NCBI GenBank assembly: GCA_017983795.1 | Contig: JAGOAS010000026.1 | Location: 1-58,992 of the forward strand | Source: Piscinibacter sp. | GTDB lineage: Bacteria; Pseudomonadota; Gammaproteobacteria; Burkholderiales; Burkholderiaceae_C | Reading direction: 5' to 3' | Length of the DNA: 58,992 nucleotides | Shown here: in pieces, positions 37,438 to 46,554 of the stretch | Layout: each line of letters opens with the position of its first letter | Numbering within the stretch: the first letter of the stretch is position 1 | Made by a program: the position numbers and the translations under genes | Notes under the pieces: model-generated | What the model was told of the DNA's origin: nothing | Seen by the model: only the letters and a program-made list of their open reading frames with translations | Database searches by the model: none

Positions 37438-38165
37438 GCGATGCCCACGCGCCCCTGATTCGACTCAGAGGCATCACCAAGACCTACGGCCAGGGCCAGG
37501 CCGCATTCCAGGCCCTCAAGGGCGTGGATCTCGACATCGAGGCGGGCGACTTCGTCGCCATCATGGGCCCGAGCGGCTCGGGCAAGTCGACCGCGATGAA
37601 TACGCTCGGCTGCCTCGATGTGCCCACCAGCGGCGACTATTTGTTCCGAGGCATTGCCGTGCAGAAGCTCACGCGCGACCAGCGCGCGCGGCTGCGGCGC
37701 AAGTGCCTGGGCTTCGTCTTCCAGGGCTTCAACCTGCTGGCGCGCACCAGCGCGCAGGAGAACGTCGAGCTGCCGCTGCTCTACCGCGGCGAGCCGGCCG
37801 CGGCGCGGCACACGCAGGCGCGCGCGGCGCTGGCCGCGGTGGGCCTGGCGGGCTGGGAGCACCACACGCCGGCCGAACTCTCCGGCGGCCAGCAGCAGCG
37901 CGTGGCGATCGCGCGCGCGCTGGTCACCAACCCCGAGGTGCTGCTCGCCGACGAGCCCACCGGCAACCTCGATTCGCAGCGCGGCCGCGAGATCATGGAG
38001 CTGCTGACGCGCCTGAACGTGGAGCAGAACATCACCGTGATCATGGTGACGCACGAGCCCGACATGGCCGCTTATGCGAAGCGCATCGTGCGCTTCGTCG
38101 ACGGGCGCGTCGACAGCGACCAGCGCAGCGCGCCCGCGGCCGCCACGCGGGAAGAGGTGGCCTGA
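37434..38165 (+). CDS. MacB-like ABC transporter ATP-binding subunit
   Basis: The 243-residue ATPase has Walker [11 protein letters not shown]-loop [10 protein letters not shown], signature LSGGQQQR and Walker [13 protein letters not shown]. It belongs to the LolD/MacB branch. In E. coli MacB the ATPase and permease are one chain; here they are separate proteins. The GTG at 37434 overlaps the adaptor stop codon (GTGA), which decides the start. The permease gene begins one base after the stop. Confidence 0.94.
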   Translation: MSDAHAPLIRLRGITKTYGQGQAAFQALKGVDLDIEAGDFVAIMGPSGSGKSTAMNTLGCLDVPTSGDYLFRGIAVQKLTRDQRARLRRKCLGFVFQGFNLLARTSAQENVELPLLYRGEPAAARHTQARAALAAVGLAGWEHHTPAELSGGQQQRVAIARALVTNPEVLLADEPTGNLDSQRGREIMELLTRLNVEQNITVIMVTHEPDMAAYAKRIVRFVDGRVDSDQRSAPAAATREEVA

Positions 38166-38166
38166 G

Positions 38167-39369
38167 ATGTGGCTGAACACCCTGCTGCTGGCGCTGCGCG
38201 AGATCCGCCGCAACCTGCTGCGCTCCTTCCTGACCATGCTGGGCATCGTCATCGGCGTCAGCGCGGTGATCACGATGGTGACGCTGGGCAAGGGCGCGAC
38301 GCGCTCCGTGCAGGCGCAGATCGCCAGCCTGGGCAGCAACCTGCTGATGGTGATGCCGGGCCAGCGCCTGGGCCCGGGCGGCGGCGGCGGGCCGCCGTTC
38401 GCCGCTGCCGACGTGGAGGCGATCGCCTCGCAGATCGGCGGCGTGCGCCTGGTGGCGCCGGAAGTGCGCAGCAGCGCGACGCTGGTGGCCAACGGCCGCA
38501 ACTGGTCGGCGCAGGTGACCGGCTCGACGCAGAACTGGTTCAGCGTCGCCAACTGGACGATCGCCTCGGGTCGCGGCTTCGAGCCCGACGAGGAGCGCGT
38601 CGGCGCCGCCGTCTGCGTGATCGGCGCGACGGTGCGCAAGGAGCTGTTCGGCAGCGCCGATCCGCTCGGCGAGCAGGTGCGCGTCAAGAAGTTCTCCTGC
38701 ACCGTGGTCGGCCTGCTCGGCAGCAAGGGCCAGGGCGCGATGGGCAACGACCAGGACAACCTGCTCGTGTTGCCGCTGGCGACCATGCAGCGCCGCGTCG
38801 TCGGCCACACGCGCATCAACACCATCCTGGTGTCGATGAACGAGAGCGCCGACACCGATCGCCTCAAGGCCAGCCTCGAGCAGCTGATGCGCGAGCGCCG
38901 CAAGCTCGCCGACGCCGACGACAACAACTTCAACGTGCTCGATACGCGCCAGATCGCCGATACGATGTCGGGCACCACGCAGATCATGACCATGCTGCTC
39001 GGCGCGGTGGCCGCGGTGAGCCTGGTGGTGGGCGGCATCGGCATCATGAACATCATGCTGGTCAGCGTCACCGAGCGCACGCGCGAGATCGGCGTGCGCC
39101 TGGCGATCGGCGCGCTCGAGCGCGAGGTGCTGCTGCAGTTTCTCGTCGAGGCGGTGGTGCTGGCCGCGCTGGGCGGGCTGATCGGCATCGCGCTGGCGAC
39201 GGTGGCCTCGATCGCGCTGGCGCGGCTGATGCAGATTCCCTACGCTTTCGACGCGTCGATCAACCTGCTCGCCTTCGCCTTCTCGGCGGCGATCGGCGTG
39301 GTCTTCGGCTACTTCCCGGCGCGTCGCGCGGCGCGGCTGGATCCGATCGAGGCGTTGCGCCACGAGTGA
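38167..39369 (+). CDS. MacB-like ABC transporter permease
   Basis: The 400-residue membrane protein has the MacB permease layout. TM1 is at about residues 18-40, a large periplasmic MacB-PCD domain at 45-260, and three C-terminal membrane segments carry [20 protein letters not shown] and end with [17 protein letters not shown], the usual end of the family. It works with the preceding ATPase, adaptor and channel. Its last 110 bases are overlapped by the antisense C-terminal extension of the LysR gene, which marks the border of the next module. Confidence 0.94.
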   Translation: MWLNTLLLALREIRRNLLRSFLTMLGIVIGVSAVITMVTLGKGATRSVQAQIASLGSNLLMVMPGQRLGPGGGGGPPFAAADVEAIASQIGGVRLVAPEVRSSATLVANGRNWSAQVTGSTQNWFSVANWTIASGRGFEPDEERVGAAVCVIGATVRKELFGSADPLGEQVRVKKFSCTVVGLLGSKGQGAMGNDQDNLLVLPLATMQRRVVGHTRINTILVSMNESADTDRLKASLEQLMRERRKLADADDNNFNVLDTRQIADTMSGTTQIMTMLLGAVAAVSLVVGGIGIMNIMLVSVTERTREIGVRLAIGALEREVLLQFLVEAVVLAALGGLIGIALATVASIALARLMQIPYAFDASINLLAFAFSAAIGVVFGYFPARRAARLDPIEALRHE

Positions 39370-40270
39370 AGCGGGCACGCTTCCTGACCTCGCCGAACAG
39401 TTCGTAGAGCTGCTGTGCCGCCGGCGACAGCGAGCGGCCGCGACGGCGGATCAGGCCGACCATGCGCGTGACGACCGGATCGACCAGCGGCAGGCTGACC
39501 AGCAGCGGGTGATCCGGCCCGGGCATCGCCATCGCCGGCACGGCCGCGACCCCGAGCCCGGCCTCGACGAGGCCGAGCGTCGTGGTCACGTGCTGCGTCT
39601 CGTAGATGGCCTGCGGGCGGTTCGGCATCCCGGCCAGCGCCTGGTCGAGCAGGACCCGGTTGCCGGAGCTGCGGCCGACCGAGATGAAGTCGTACTGGCC
39701 GAGTTGCGCCCAGCTGACCTTGCGCGCCTTGGCGAGCGGGTGGTCGCGCCGGCAGGCGGCGACGAAGCGCTCCTCGACGAGCGGCTTGAACTCGAGCTCG
39801 CCCTCCTGCGCGCCGATGAAGTTGAGGCCGAAGTCGGCCTCGCCGCGCGCCACCGCGGCCAGCGCTTCGTTGGCGCCCGCGTCCAGCACTTTCACGCGCA
39901 CCTTCGGGCAGCGCTCGTGGTAGCGGCGGATCACCTCGGAGAGGTAGTAGTAGACGGTCGACGGCACGCACGCGACCGTCACCTCGCCCATGCGCGTCGC
40001 GGCGACGCCGCGGATGCCGAGCAGCGTGGCATCGAGGTCGTCGAGAAGCTCGCGCACCTTGCGCTCGAAGTCGCGCCCGACCGCGGTCAGCGTCACGCGC
40101 CGCGTCGTGCGCTCGAGCAGGCGCACGCCCAGCGCCTGCTCGAGCTTGTCGATGCGCCGGCTGAAGGCCGGTTGCGACAGATGCACCGACTCGGCCGCCT
40201 TGCGGAAGTTGCTCAGTTCGGCGACGGCGCGGAAGGCGAGCAGGTCGTTCAGGTCGAAGTTGATGGCCAT
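39260..40270 (-). CDS. LysR-family transcriptional regulator of the dicarboxylate module
   Basis: The 336-residue protein has an N-terminal winged HTH (residues 5-65, [19 protein letters not shown]) and an effector-binding domain from about 92 to 295. The conserved part ends near [14 protein letters not shown]. The last 40 or so residues are Arg/Pro-rich and lie antisense to the macB permease end, so the natural stop codon seems to have been lost at a recombination border. The gene is divergent from the PrpF-type gene, the usual position of a LysR activator of the adjacent operon. Its likely ligand is the acid degraded by the module, by analogy with the itaconate regulator RipR/ItcR of Pseudomonas. 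Confidence 0.88.
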   Translation of the reverse strand: MAINFDLNDLLAFRAVAELSNFRKAAESVHLSQPAFSRRIDKLEQALGVRLLERTTRRVTLTAVGRDFERKVRELLDDLDATLLGIRGVAATRMGEVTVACVPSTVYYYLSEVIRRYHERCPKVRVKVLDAGANEALAAVARGEADFGLNFIGAQEGELEFKPLVEERFVAACRRDHPLAKARKVSWAQLGQYDFISVGRSSGNRVLLDQALAGMPNRPQAIYETQHVTTTLGLVEAGLGVAAVPAMAMPGPDHPLLVSLPLVDPVVTRMVGLIRRRGRSLSPAAQQLYELFGEVRKRARFTRGATPRSDPAAPRDAPGSSRRPRRSPPRRRRRAG

Positions 40271-40307
40271 CGGGTGCCTCGTCGGATTGATGCGTCGTGT
40301 CGATCAG

Positions 40308-40337
40308 TTGATCTTAAAGATGCAATTCCGTTTTGCA
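40308..40337. promoter_or_regulatory. Putative LysR operator between the regulator and the catabolic operon
   Basis: The 92-base divergent spacer is AT-richer than its surroundings. It contains the near palindrome ATCTTAAAGAT at 40311-40321 and an inverted pair TGCAA (40321-40325) / TTGCA (40333-40337). The symmetry and position fit a LysR site, but no experimental consensus applies. Confidence 0.45.
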
Positions 40338-40362
40338 ATGCCGGCGCCGAAGATTCGGCTCC

Positions 40363-41460
40363 ATGAACCGAGTCATCCCCTGCGTCCTGATGCGTGCCGG
40401 CACGTCGCGCGGCCCGTTCTTCCTGCGCGACTGGCTGCCGGCGGACGACGCCGCGCGTGACGAGGCGCTCATCGGCGCGATCGGCGCCTCGGATCTGCTG
40501 CAGGTCGACGGCGTCGGCGGCGGCAGCACGCTGACCAGCAAGGTCGCGATCGTCTCGAACTCGTCGCAGCCGGATTGCGATGTCGACTACCTGTTCGCGC
40601 AGGTTGGCGTCGGCCAGAAGTCGGTCGACACGCGTCCCAACTGCGGGAACATGCTGTCGGGCGTCGCGCCGTTCGCGATCGAGCAGGGCCTCGTCACTGC
40701 ACAAGACGGTGAAACAACGGTGCGGGTGTTCAACGTCAACACGCGCTCGCGCATCGACGTCACGGTGCAGACGCCGGGGCGGCGCGTCACCTACGCCGGC
40801 GACACCGGCATCGACGGCGTGGCCGGCACTGCCGCGCCGATCCGCCTGAACTTTCTCGACGCCTGGGGCTCGGTGACCGGCTCGCTGTTCCCGACCGGGC
40901 AGCGCATCGACCGCATCGAGGGCCTCGACGTGACCTGCATCGACGCCGCGATGCCGCTGGTCATCATGCGGGCACGCGACCTGGGACTGAGCGGCCGAGA
41001 GACGCCGGCCGACCTGGACGCCGACCGCGCGCTGCTCGAGCGCATCGAGACCGTGCGCCGCGCCGCCGGCGCCGCGATGGGCCTCGGCGACGTGTCCGGC
41101 AGCGTCGTGCCCAAGCCGGTGATCGCGAGCGCCGGCGCCGACGAGGACAGCATCACCTCGCGCTATTTCACGCCGCGCCGCTGCCACGCCTCGCATGCCG
41201 TCACCGGCGCGATCGGCGTCGCGACCGCATTCGCGCTGCCCGGCACCGTGGCCAGCAGCGAACGCCCGACGCTCGGGCAGCGCCGCATCGCCGTGCTGCA
41301 TCCGCAAGGCCGCATCGAAGTCGACGTGCAGGTCGACGGTGCGGGCGACGAGGCCCGCATCCAGCGCGCCGCGCTGGTGCGCACGGCGCGCAAGATCCTG
41401 CAGGGCGACCTGCACATCCCCGATTACGTCTTTTCCAAACCAAGCTCAGGAGACACGCTG
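40363..41460 (+). CDS. PrpF/GalD-type allylic isomerase (open into the next gene)
   Basis: About 365 residues match the PrpF superfamily and are especially like 4-oxalomesaconate tautomerase GalD: MRAGTSRGPFFL, DGVGGGSTLTSKVAIV, DVDYLFAQV and the catalytic-cysteine block NCGNMLSGVAPFA. These enzymes move a double bond in unsaturated di- or tricarboxylates; the fungal relative Adi1 converts cis- to trans-aconitate. No stop codon separates this gene from the Bug receptor: the frame continues to 42438. The ATG at 40363 is chosen by family alignment. In this context an aconitate or C5-dicarboxylate isomerase is inferred; gallate degradation is unlikely because no other gallate gene is present. 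Confidence 0.85.
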
Positions 41461-42438
41461 ATGAAACCCGTGCAGGCCCTTCGCACAGCCGCCGCCGCCG
41501 CGGCGGTCGCCACCGCACTCACGGCCGCGCCGGCGGCATTCGCCTACCCCGACAAGGTGATCACGCTCGTCGTGCCGACCGCCGCAGGCGGCGGCAACGA
41601 CGCGATGGCGCGCACGATCGCACAGAAGCTCGGGCCGCTGCTCGGCCAGACCATCATCATCGACAACCGGGCCGGCGCGAACGGCTCCATCGCGAGCGAG
41701 TACGTCGCCCGCGCGGCGCCCGACGGCCACACGCTGATGTTCGGCTACATCGGCACGCACGCGATGAACCCGGCGCTGCAGAAGCTGCGCTACGACCCGG
41801 TGGCGGACTTCGAGCCGATCGGGCTGGTCGGCTCGTCGCCGACGCTGATGGTCACGAACGCCGCGGCGCCGATCAAGGACGTCAAGGATCTGGTCGCGCA
41901 GCTCAAGGCCAAGCCCGACAAGTTCACCTACGCGTCCGCCGGCAACGGCACCGCGCCGCACTACGCTGCGGAGCTGTTCAAGCTCAACGCCGGCGTCGTG
42001 ATGCTCGGCATTCCGTACAAGGGCTCGGCGCCGGCGGTCAGCGACACGATCGGCGGCCAGACGCAAGTGATGTTCCCGAGCCTGTTCACCGCGCTGCCGC
42101 ACGTGAAGTCCGGCAAGCTGAAGGCGATGGCCGTGGCCGGGCCGAAGCGCAGCGCGCTGCTGCCCGACGTGCCGACGATGAAGGAAGCGGGCGTCGAAGG
42201 CGTCGAGGTCGAGCAGTGGTATGGCCTCTTCGCACCGGCGAAGACGCCGAAGGCGATCGTCGACCAGATCAACAAGGCGCTCAACCAGGTGCTCGCCGAC
42301 AAGGACATCGAGAAGCGCATCGAGGATCACGGCGCCGACGTGCAGGGCAGCACGCCGGCCCAGCTCGGCGCGCTCGTGAAAAGCGAGCTGGCGAAGTGGA
42401 AGAGCGTCGTTCAGCGTGCGAAGCTGACCGCCGACTGA
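41461..42438 (+). CDS. Bug/TctC-family tripartite tricarboxylate-type solute receptor
   Basis: The 325-residue protein has a signal peptide ending near APAAFAYPDK and the TctC fold, with VVPTAAGGGNDAMARTIAQ and NRAGANGSIASEYVARAAPDG lining the carboxylate-binding site. It binds a carboxylate in the periplasm. An AGGAGACACGCTG site stands before the ATG at 41461, so it can be translated on its own although the upstream frame has no stop. No TctA or TctB membrane subunit is nearby, so it may use transporters encoded elsewhere, as many orphan Bug proteins do. Confidence 0.92.
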   Translation: MKPVQALRTAAAAAAVATALTAAPAAFAYPDKVITLVVPTAAGGGNDAMARTIAQKLGPLLGQTIIIDNRAGANGSIASEYVARAAPDGHTLMFGYIGTHAMNPALQKLRYDPVADFEPIGLVGSSPTLMVTNAAAPIKDVKDLVAQLKAKPDKFTYASAGNGTAPHYAAELFKLNAGVVMLGIPYKGSAPAVSDTIGGQTQVMFPSLFTALPHVKSGKLKAMAVAGPKRSALLPDVPTMKEAGVEGVEVEQWYGLFAPAKTPKAIVDQINKALNQVLADKDIEKRIEDHGADVQGSTPAQLGALVKSELAKWKSVVQRAKLTAD

Positions 42439-42482
42439 ACCCGCACTTGCCGACAAGACCCACTCCACCAGGACACCATCCG

Positions 42483-43568
42483 ATGAAGAACAAGCTCTTG
42501 ACCCCGTTCGCCGCCGCCGCGCTCGCCGCCCTGAGCGGCGCCACCGCTGCGCAGAGTAGCGTGACGCTCGGCGGCGTCGCCGATGCCGCCGTGCGCATGG
42601 TGCGCAACGAAGGCGTCGGCAGCGTCAAGTCGGTGATCAGCGGCGGCAACGCGACCAGCCGCCTGATCGTGCGCGGCAGCGAAGACCTCGGCGGCGGACT
42701 GTCCGCCGGCTTCCACCTCGAGCACGGCATCGCGCTCGATACCGGCAGCGCCTCCGGCGGCGCGCAGTTCTGGGACCGGCGCAGCACGATCAGCCTGGCC
42801 AGCAGCAGCCTGGGCGAACTGCGCCTGGGCCGCGACTACGTGCCGACCTACACCATGTGGGTGCGGCAGGATCCGTTCAGCCACGTCGGTGTGGCCAGCT
42901 CGAGCAACCTGTACACCGCGACGCCGATCGGCCCGATCCGCTCCGCGTTCGCGAGCAACCCCAACACGCTGGTGCGCTCGAACAATTCGGCGCAGCTGCT
43001 GCTGCCCGCCGGCCTCGGCGGTCTGGAAGGCGGCCTGATGCTCGGCGCCGGCGAAGGCGGCACGCAGGCACAGGGCGCGCACAAGCTCACCGCGGGCCGG
43101 CTCGGCTATGCGGCGGGGCCGGTGTTCGTCGCCGTCGCCTACGCGAAGAGCGAGAACGACGTCACCGCGGCGAGCGGCGACTTCACCGACACGCTGATCG
43201 GCGGCTCGTACAACTTCGGCGTCGTCCGCGTCGCGCTGACCCAGCGCGCGTTCAGGCAGGCCAACGCGAAGCAGACGCTGCGCATGCTCGGCGCCTGGGT
43301 GCCGATGGGTAGCGGCGAGATCAGGTTCCAATGGCTCGCCAGCAACATGAACGGCCGCGTCGGCGCGACCAGCGTCGCCGCGAACGACGCGCGCCAGCTC
43401 GGCCTCGGCTACGTGCACAACCTGTCCAAGCGCAGCGCGCTGTACGCGCAGGTCGCCCGGGTCGACAACGACGGCGCGGCGACCTATGTCGTCCCGGGCG
43501 GCCCGGCGGGCATCGCCGGCGGCCGCACGTCGACCGGCGCGGAGATCGGCATCCGGCACAGCTTCTGA
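42483..43568 (+). CDS. Gram-negative porin (Burkholderiales trimeric type)
   Basis: The 361-residue protein has a signal peptide (cleavage near ATAAQSS), begins its mature part with SSVTLGGVADAAV and ends in IGIRHSF, with the C-terminal phenylalanine needed for outer-membrane insertion. Segments RLIVRGSEDLGGGLSAGFHLE and LGELRLGRDYVPTY are typical of 16-strand porins of the order. Its place between the receptor and the enzymes suggests uptake of the carboxylate substrate across the outer membrane. Confidence 0.93.
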   Translation: MKNKLLTPFAAAALAALSGATAAQSSVTLGGVADAAVRMVRNEGVGSVKSVISGGNATSRLIVRGSEDLGGGLSAGFHLEHGIALDTGSASGGAQFWDRRSTISLASSSLGELRLGRDYVPTYTMWVRQDPFSHVGVASSSNLYTATPIGPIRSAFASNPNTLVRSNNSAQLLLPAGLGGLEGGLMLGAGEGGTQAQGAHKLTAGRLGYAAGPVFVAVAYAKSENDVTAASGDFTDTLIGGSYNFGVVRVALTQRAFRQANAKQTLRMLGAWVPMGSGEIRFQWLASNMNGRVGATSVAANDARQLGLGYVHNLSKRSALYAQVARVDNDGAATYVVPGGPAGIAGGRTSTGAEIGIRHSF

Positions 43569-43576
43569 GACCGACC

Positions 43577-44422
43577 ATGGAACAACAGCTCACCGACTGG
43601 ATCGGCCGCAGCGAGACGCTGCGCGACCAGATCACCGCCGCCCCGGTGCGCGGCCTCAACGCGACGCTGGACCACCCGGCGATCGCGGTCGAGAACGGCA
43701 CGCCGCTGTTCCCGCTGTGGCACTGGCTGTATTTCCTGCCGCAGCACCGCCAGAGCGAGATCGGCCCGGACGGGCACGCCAAGCGCGGCGGCTTCCTGCC
43801 ACCGGTGCCGCTGCCGAGGCGCATGTGGGCCGGCAGCCAGTTCGAGTTCCGCGCGCCGGTGCGCGTCGGCGACGCCGTCGAGCGCAGCTCGACGATCGCC
43901 GACGTGACGACGAAGGAGGGGCGCAGCGGCAAGCTCGTCTTCGTCAAGGTGCGGCACGAGCTGCGCTGCAACGGCGCGGCGGATCCGGCGATCGTCGAGT
44001 TCCACGACATCGTCTACCGCGATGCGAAGAAGCCCGGCGATGTCGAGCCGCCGCCGACGCCGGCCGCGCAGGGCGACTGGCAGCGCGAGATCGTGCCCGA
44101 CGACGTGCTGCTGTTCCGCTACAGCGCGCTGACCTTCAATGGCCACCGCATCCACTACGACCGCCAGTACGTCACGCAGGTCGAGGGTTATCCGGGCCTG
44201 ATCGTGCACGGCCCGCTGATCGCGACGCTGCTGATGGACCTGGTGCGCCGCCACGCCCCCGACGCGCAGGTCGCGAGCTTTCGCTTCAAGGCGGTGCGGC
44301 CGACCTTCGATCTGCACCCGTTCAAGCTCAACGGCCGGCGCGAGGGCAACGAGGTGAAGCTGTGGGCGCAGGACCACGAAGGCTGGCTGACGATGGACGC
44401 CGTCGCCACGCTGAAGGGCTAG
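43577..44422 (+). CDS. MaoC/FAS1-like acyl-CoA hydratase (Ich / mesaconyl-C4-CoA hydratase type)
   Basis: The 281-residue double hot-dog protein begins with LTDWIGRSETLRDQI. It has LFPLWHWLYFLPQHRQSEIG and the hydratase segment YSALTFNGHRIHYDRQYV followed by EGYPGLIVHGPLIATLL. This pattern is shared with mesaconyl-C4-CoA hydratase and the itaconyl-CoA hydratase Ich of Pseudomonas, which add water to give citramalyl-CoA. The neighbours, a CoA-transferase and a CitE-like lyase, supply the steps before and after. It begins eight bases after the porin stop codon. Confidence 0.87.
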   Translation: MEQQLTDWIGRSETLRDQITAAPVRGLNATLDHPAIAVENGTPLFPLWHWLYFLPQHRQSEIGPDGHAKRGGFLPPVPLPRRMWAGSQFEFRAPVRVGDAVERSSTIADVTTKEGRSGKLVFVKVRHELRCNGAADPAIVEFHDIVYRDAKKPGDVEPPPTPAAQGDWQREIVPDDVLLFRYSALTFNGHRIHYDRQYVTQVEGYPGLIVHGPLIATLLMDLVRRHAPDAQVASFRFKAVRPTFDLHPFKLNGRREGNEVKLWAQDHEGWLTMDAVATLKG

Positions 44423-44432
44423 AACATGACAA

Positions 44433-44504
44433 CCCCCACGCTCACTTCGTTCGCTGCCCCCCGAGGGGGCGCGCGGTACCTTCGGAACGGCCGGGCGGTA
44501 CCGC
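44433..44504. repeat. REP-like palindromic element inside the operon
   Basis: The 83-base gap between hydratase and CoA-transferase genes carries CTCACTTCGTTCGCTGCC and the hairpin GCCCCC-CGA-GGGGGC at 44456-44470, followed by an 8-base inverted repeat GCGGTACC/GGTACCGC at 44473-44480 and 44497-44504. The first part matches a dispersed intergenic repeat familiar from Burkholderiales genomes. Confidence 0.65.
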
Positions 44505-44505
44505 G

Positions 44506-45699
44506 ATGAGACCGCTGCAAGGCATCACCGTCGTCACGCTCGAACACGCGATCGCGGCGCCGTTCTGCACGCGCCAGCTGGCCGACCTCGGCGCGCGCGT
44601 GATCAAGATCGAACGGCCCGGCGTCGGCGACTTCGCGCGCGGCTACGACCAGCGCGTGAAGGGTCTCGCGTCGCACTTCGTCTGGACCAATCGCAGCAAG
44701 GAGAGCCTGACGCTGGACGTCAAGCATCCGAAGGCGGCCGAACTGCTGACGCAGCTGATCGTCGAGAAAGCCGACGTGGTCGTGCAGAACCTCGCGCCCG
44801 GCGCCGCGACGCGGCTCGGCGTCTCGTTCGACGCGCTGAAGGCGCGGCGCCCCGACCTGATCGTCTGCGACATCTCCGGCTACGGCGACGATCCGACGAA
44901 GCCCGGTCCGTACCGCGACAAGAAGGCCTACGACCTGCTGATCCAGAGCGAATCGGGTTTCGTCTCGATCACCGGCACGCCCGACGAGCCGTGCAAGGCG
45001 GGCCTCTCGATCGCCGACATCGCGGCCGGCATGTACGCGTATACGAACATCCTCGCTGCACTGCTGCAGCGCAAGATCGACGGCCAGGGACAGCGCATCG
45101 ACATCTCGATGCTCGAGGCGATGGGCGAGTGGATGGGCTACGCGATGTACTACGCGTTCGACGGCGCGGCGCCGCCGCCGCGCGCCGGCGCCGCGCACGC
45201 GACGATCTACCCCTATGGCCCGTTCCCGACGGGCGACGGCCGCACCGTGATGCTCGGGCTGCAGAACGAGCGCGAGTGGCAGCAGTTCTGCGCCAAGGTG
45301 CTGCAGCAGCCCGAGCTCGCGAAGGACGAGCGCTTCACCGGCAACACCCGGCGCGTGACGCACCGCGAGGCGTTGCGCGCGCTGATCATCGAGACCTTCG
45401 CGTCGCTCACCGCCGAACAGGTTCTGGAGCGCATCGAGGATGCGCAGATCGCGAACGCGCAGGTCAACGACATGGCCGGGCTGTGGGCGCACCCGCAGCT
45501 GAAGGCGCGTTCGCGCTGGCGCGAAGTCGGCTCGCCGGCCGGCCCGCTGCCCGCGCTGCTGCCGCCGGGCTCGTGGGACGATGGCGACCCGGTGCTGAAG
45601 CCGGTGCCGGCGCTGGGGCAACACAGCGACGCGATCCTGGCGGAACTCGGCATCGATGCGGCCGGCATCGCGGCCTTGCGCGCGGCCGAGGCGGTGTGA
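44506..45699 (+). CDS. Family III CoA-transferase (CaiB/BaiF), probable itaconate/mesaconate CoA-transferase
   Basis: The 397-residue protein has the family III fold with LEHAIAAPFCTRQLADLGARV at the N-terminus, NRSKESLTLDVKHP, and the catalytic aspartate in KKAYDLLIQSESG. Members exchange CoA between a thioester and a carboxylate. In the itaconate route Ict forms itaconyl-CoA from succinyl-CoA, and in mesaconate use related enzymes make mesaconyl-CoA. The gene lies directly after the hydratase and before the citramalyl-CoA lyase-like gene, which supports this role. The start is the ATG at 44506, just after the REP element. Confidence 0.88.
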   Translation: MRPLQGITVVTLEHAIAAPFCTRQLADLGARVIKIERPGVGDFARGYDQRVKGLASHFVWTNRSKESLTLDVKHPKAAELLTQLIVEKADVVVQNLAPGAATRLGVSFDALKARRPDLIVCDISGYGDDPTKPGPYRDKKAYDLLIQSESGFVSITGTPDEPCKAGLSIADIAAGMYAYTNILAALLQRKIDGQGQRIDISMLEAMGEWMGYAMYYAFDGAAPPPRAGAAHATIYPYGPFPTGDGRTVMLGLQNEREWQQFCAKVLQQPELAKDERFTGNTRRVTHREALRALIIETFASLTAEQVLERIEDAQIANAQVNDMAGLWAHPQLKARSRWREVGSPAGPLPALLPPGSWDDGDPVLKPVPALGQHSDAILAELGIDAAGIAALRAAEAV

Positions 45700-45701
45700 C
45701 C

Positions 45702-46517
45702 ATGAACGCGCCGCGCAGCTACCTGTTCGTGCCGGGCGACCGGCCCGAGCGCTTCGAGAAGGCGCTGGCCAGCGCGGCCGATGCGATCGTCGTCGACCTC
45801 GAGGATGCCGTCGCACCGCTGGCCAAGGCGGCAGCGCGCGACGCGGTCGCCGCACTGCTTGCCACCGGACGAGCGGTGGACCGGATCGTCGTGCGCATCA
45901 ACGACGAGACGACGCCGTGGTTCGACGCCGACCTCGCGCTGCTGCGGAACGGCCAGGCTCGCGCCGTCATGCTGCCCAAGGCCGAGCGCGCCGAGACGAT
46001 CGCCCGCGTGCGGTCGGCATGCCCCGACATTGCGGTCCTGCCGCTGATCGAGAGCGCACGCGGCATGCTCGCCGCCGAAGCGCTGGCCGCTGCCGACGGC
46101 GTGCAGCGGCTCGTCTTCGGCACGATCGACTATGCGCTCGACATGGATCTGCAGGGCTCGCTCGCGACGACGGTCGGGCTCGATGCTGCCGCTGCGCGTC
46201 TGGCGCTGGCATCGCGCGCCGCTGGTCGGCTGCCGCCGGTGGCCGGCGTGACGGTCGCGATCGCCGACGAGGCCGCCTTGCGCGCCGACATGGAGCGCGC
46301 ACTCGCGCATGGCTTCGCCGCCAAGCTGTGCATCCATCCGAAGCAGATCGCGCCGCTGCATGCGCTGCTGGCGCCGAGCGCCGACGAGTTCGCCTGGGCA
46401 CAGCGCGTGCTCGAAGCGGCCGACGCCGCCGGCGGCGCCGCCGTGCAGATCGACGGCCGCATGGTCGACAAGCCCGTGATCGAACGCGCCCGCCGCATCG
46501 CTCAGCGCTCGCGCTGA
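45702..46517 (+). CDS. CitE-like citramalyl-CoA / malyl-CoA lyase (HpcH/HpaI family)
   Basis: The 271-residue TIM-barrel protein has the CitE motifs RSYLFVPGDRPERFEKA, the metal and CoA site VVDLEDAVAP, VRIND, LPLIESARGM and the terminal KLCIHPKQI. The family cleaves beta-hydroxyacyl-CoA thioesters; Ccl splits citramalyl-CoA to acetyl-CoA and pyruvate. It follows the CoA-transferase by two bases. Substrate specificity between citramalyl-CoA and malyl-CoA cannot be read directly; the context favours citramalyl-CoA. Confidence 0.88.
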   Translation: MNAPRSYLFVPGDRPERFEKALASAADAIVVDLEDAVAPLAKAAARDAVAALLATGRAVDRIVVRINDETTPWFDADLALLRNGQARAVMLPKAERAETIARVRSACPDIAVLPLIESARGMLAAEALAAADGVQRLVFGTIDYALDMDLQGSLATTVGLDAAAARLALASRAAGRLPPVAGVTVAIADEAALRADMERALAHGFAAKLCIHPKQIAPLHALLAPSADEFAWAQRVLEAADAAGGAAVQIDGRMVDKPVIERARRIAQRSR

Positions 46518-46554
46518 CCCAACACCCTCTCATCCACGATTCAAGGAGCCTGCC

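Noticed and set aside
40363-41460. Gallate degradation by GalD
   Set aside because: The protein is GalD-like, but no dioxygenase, hydratase or aldolase of the gallate route is present, while CoA-dependent C5-acid enzymes are.
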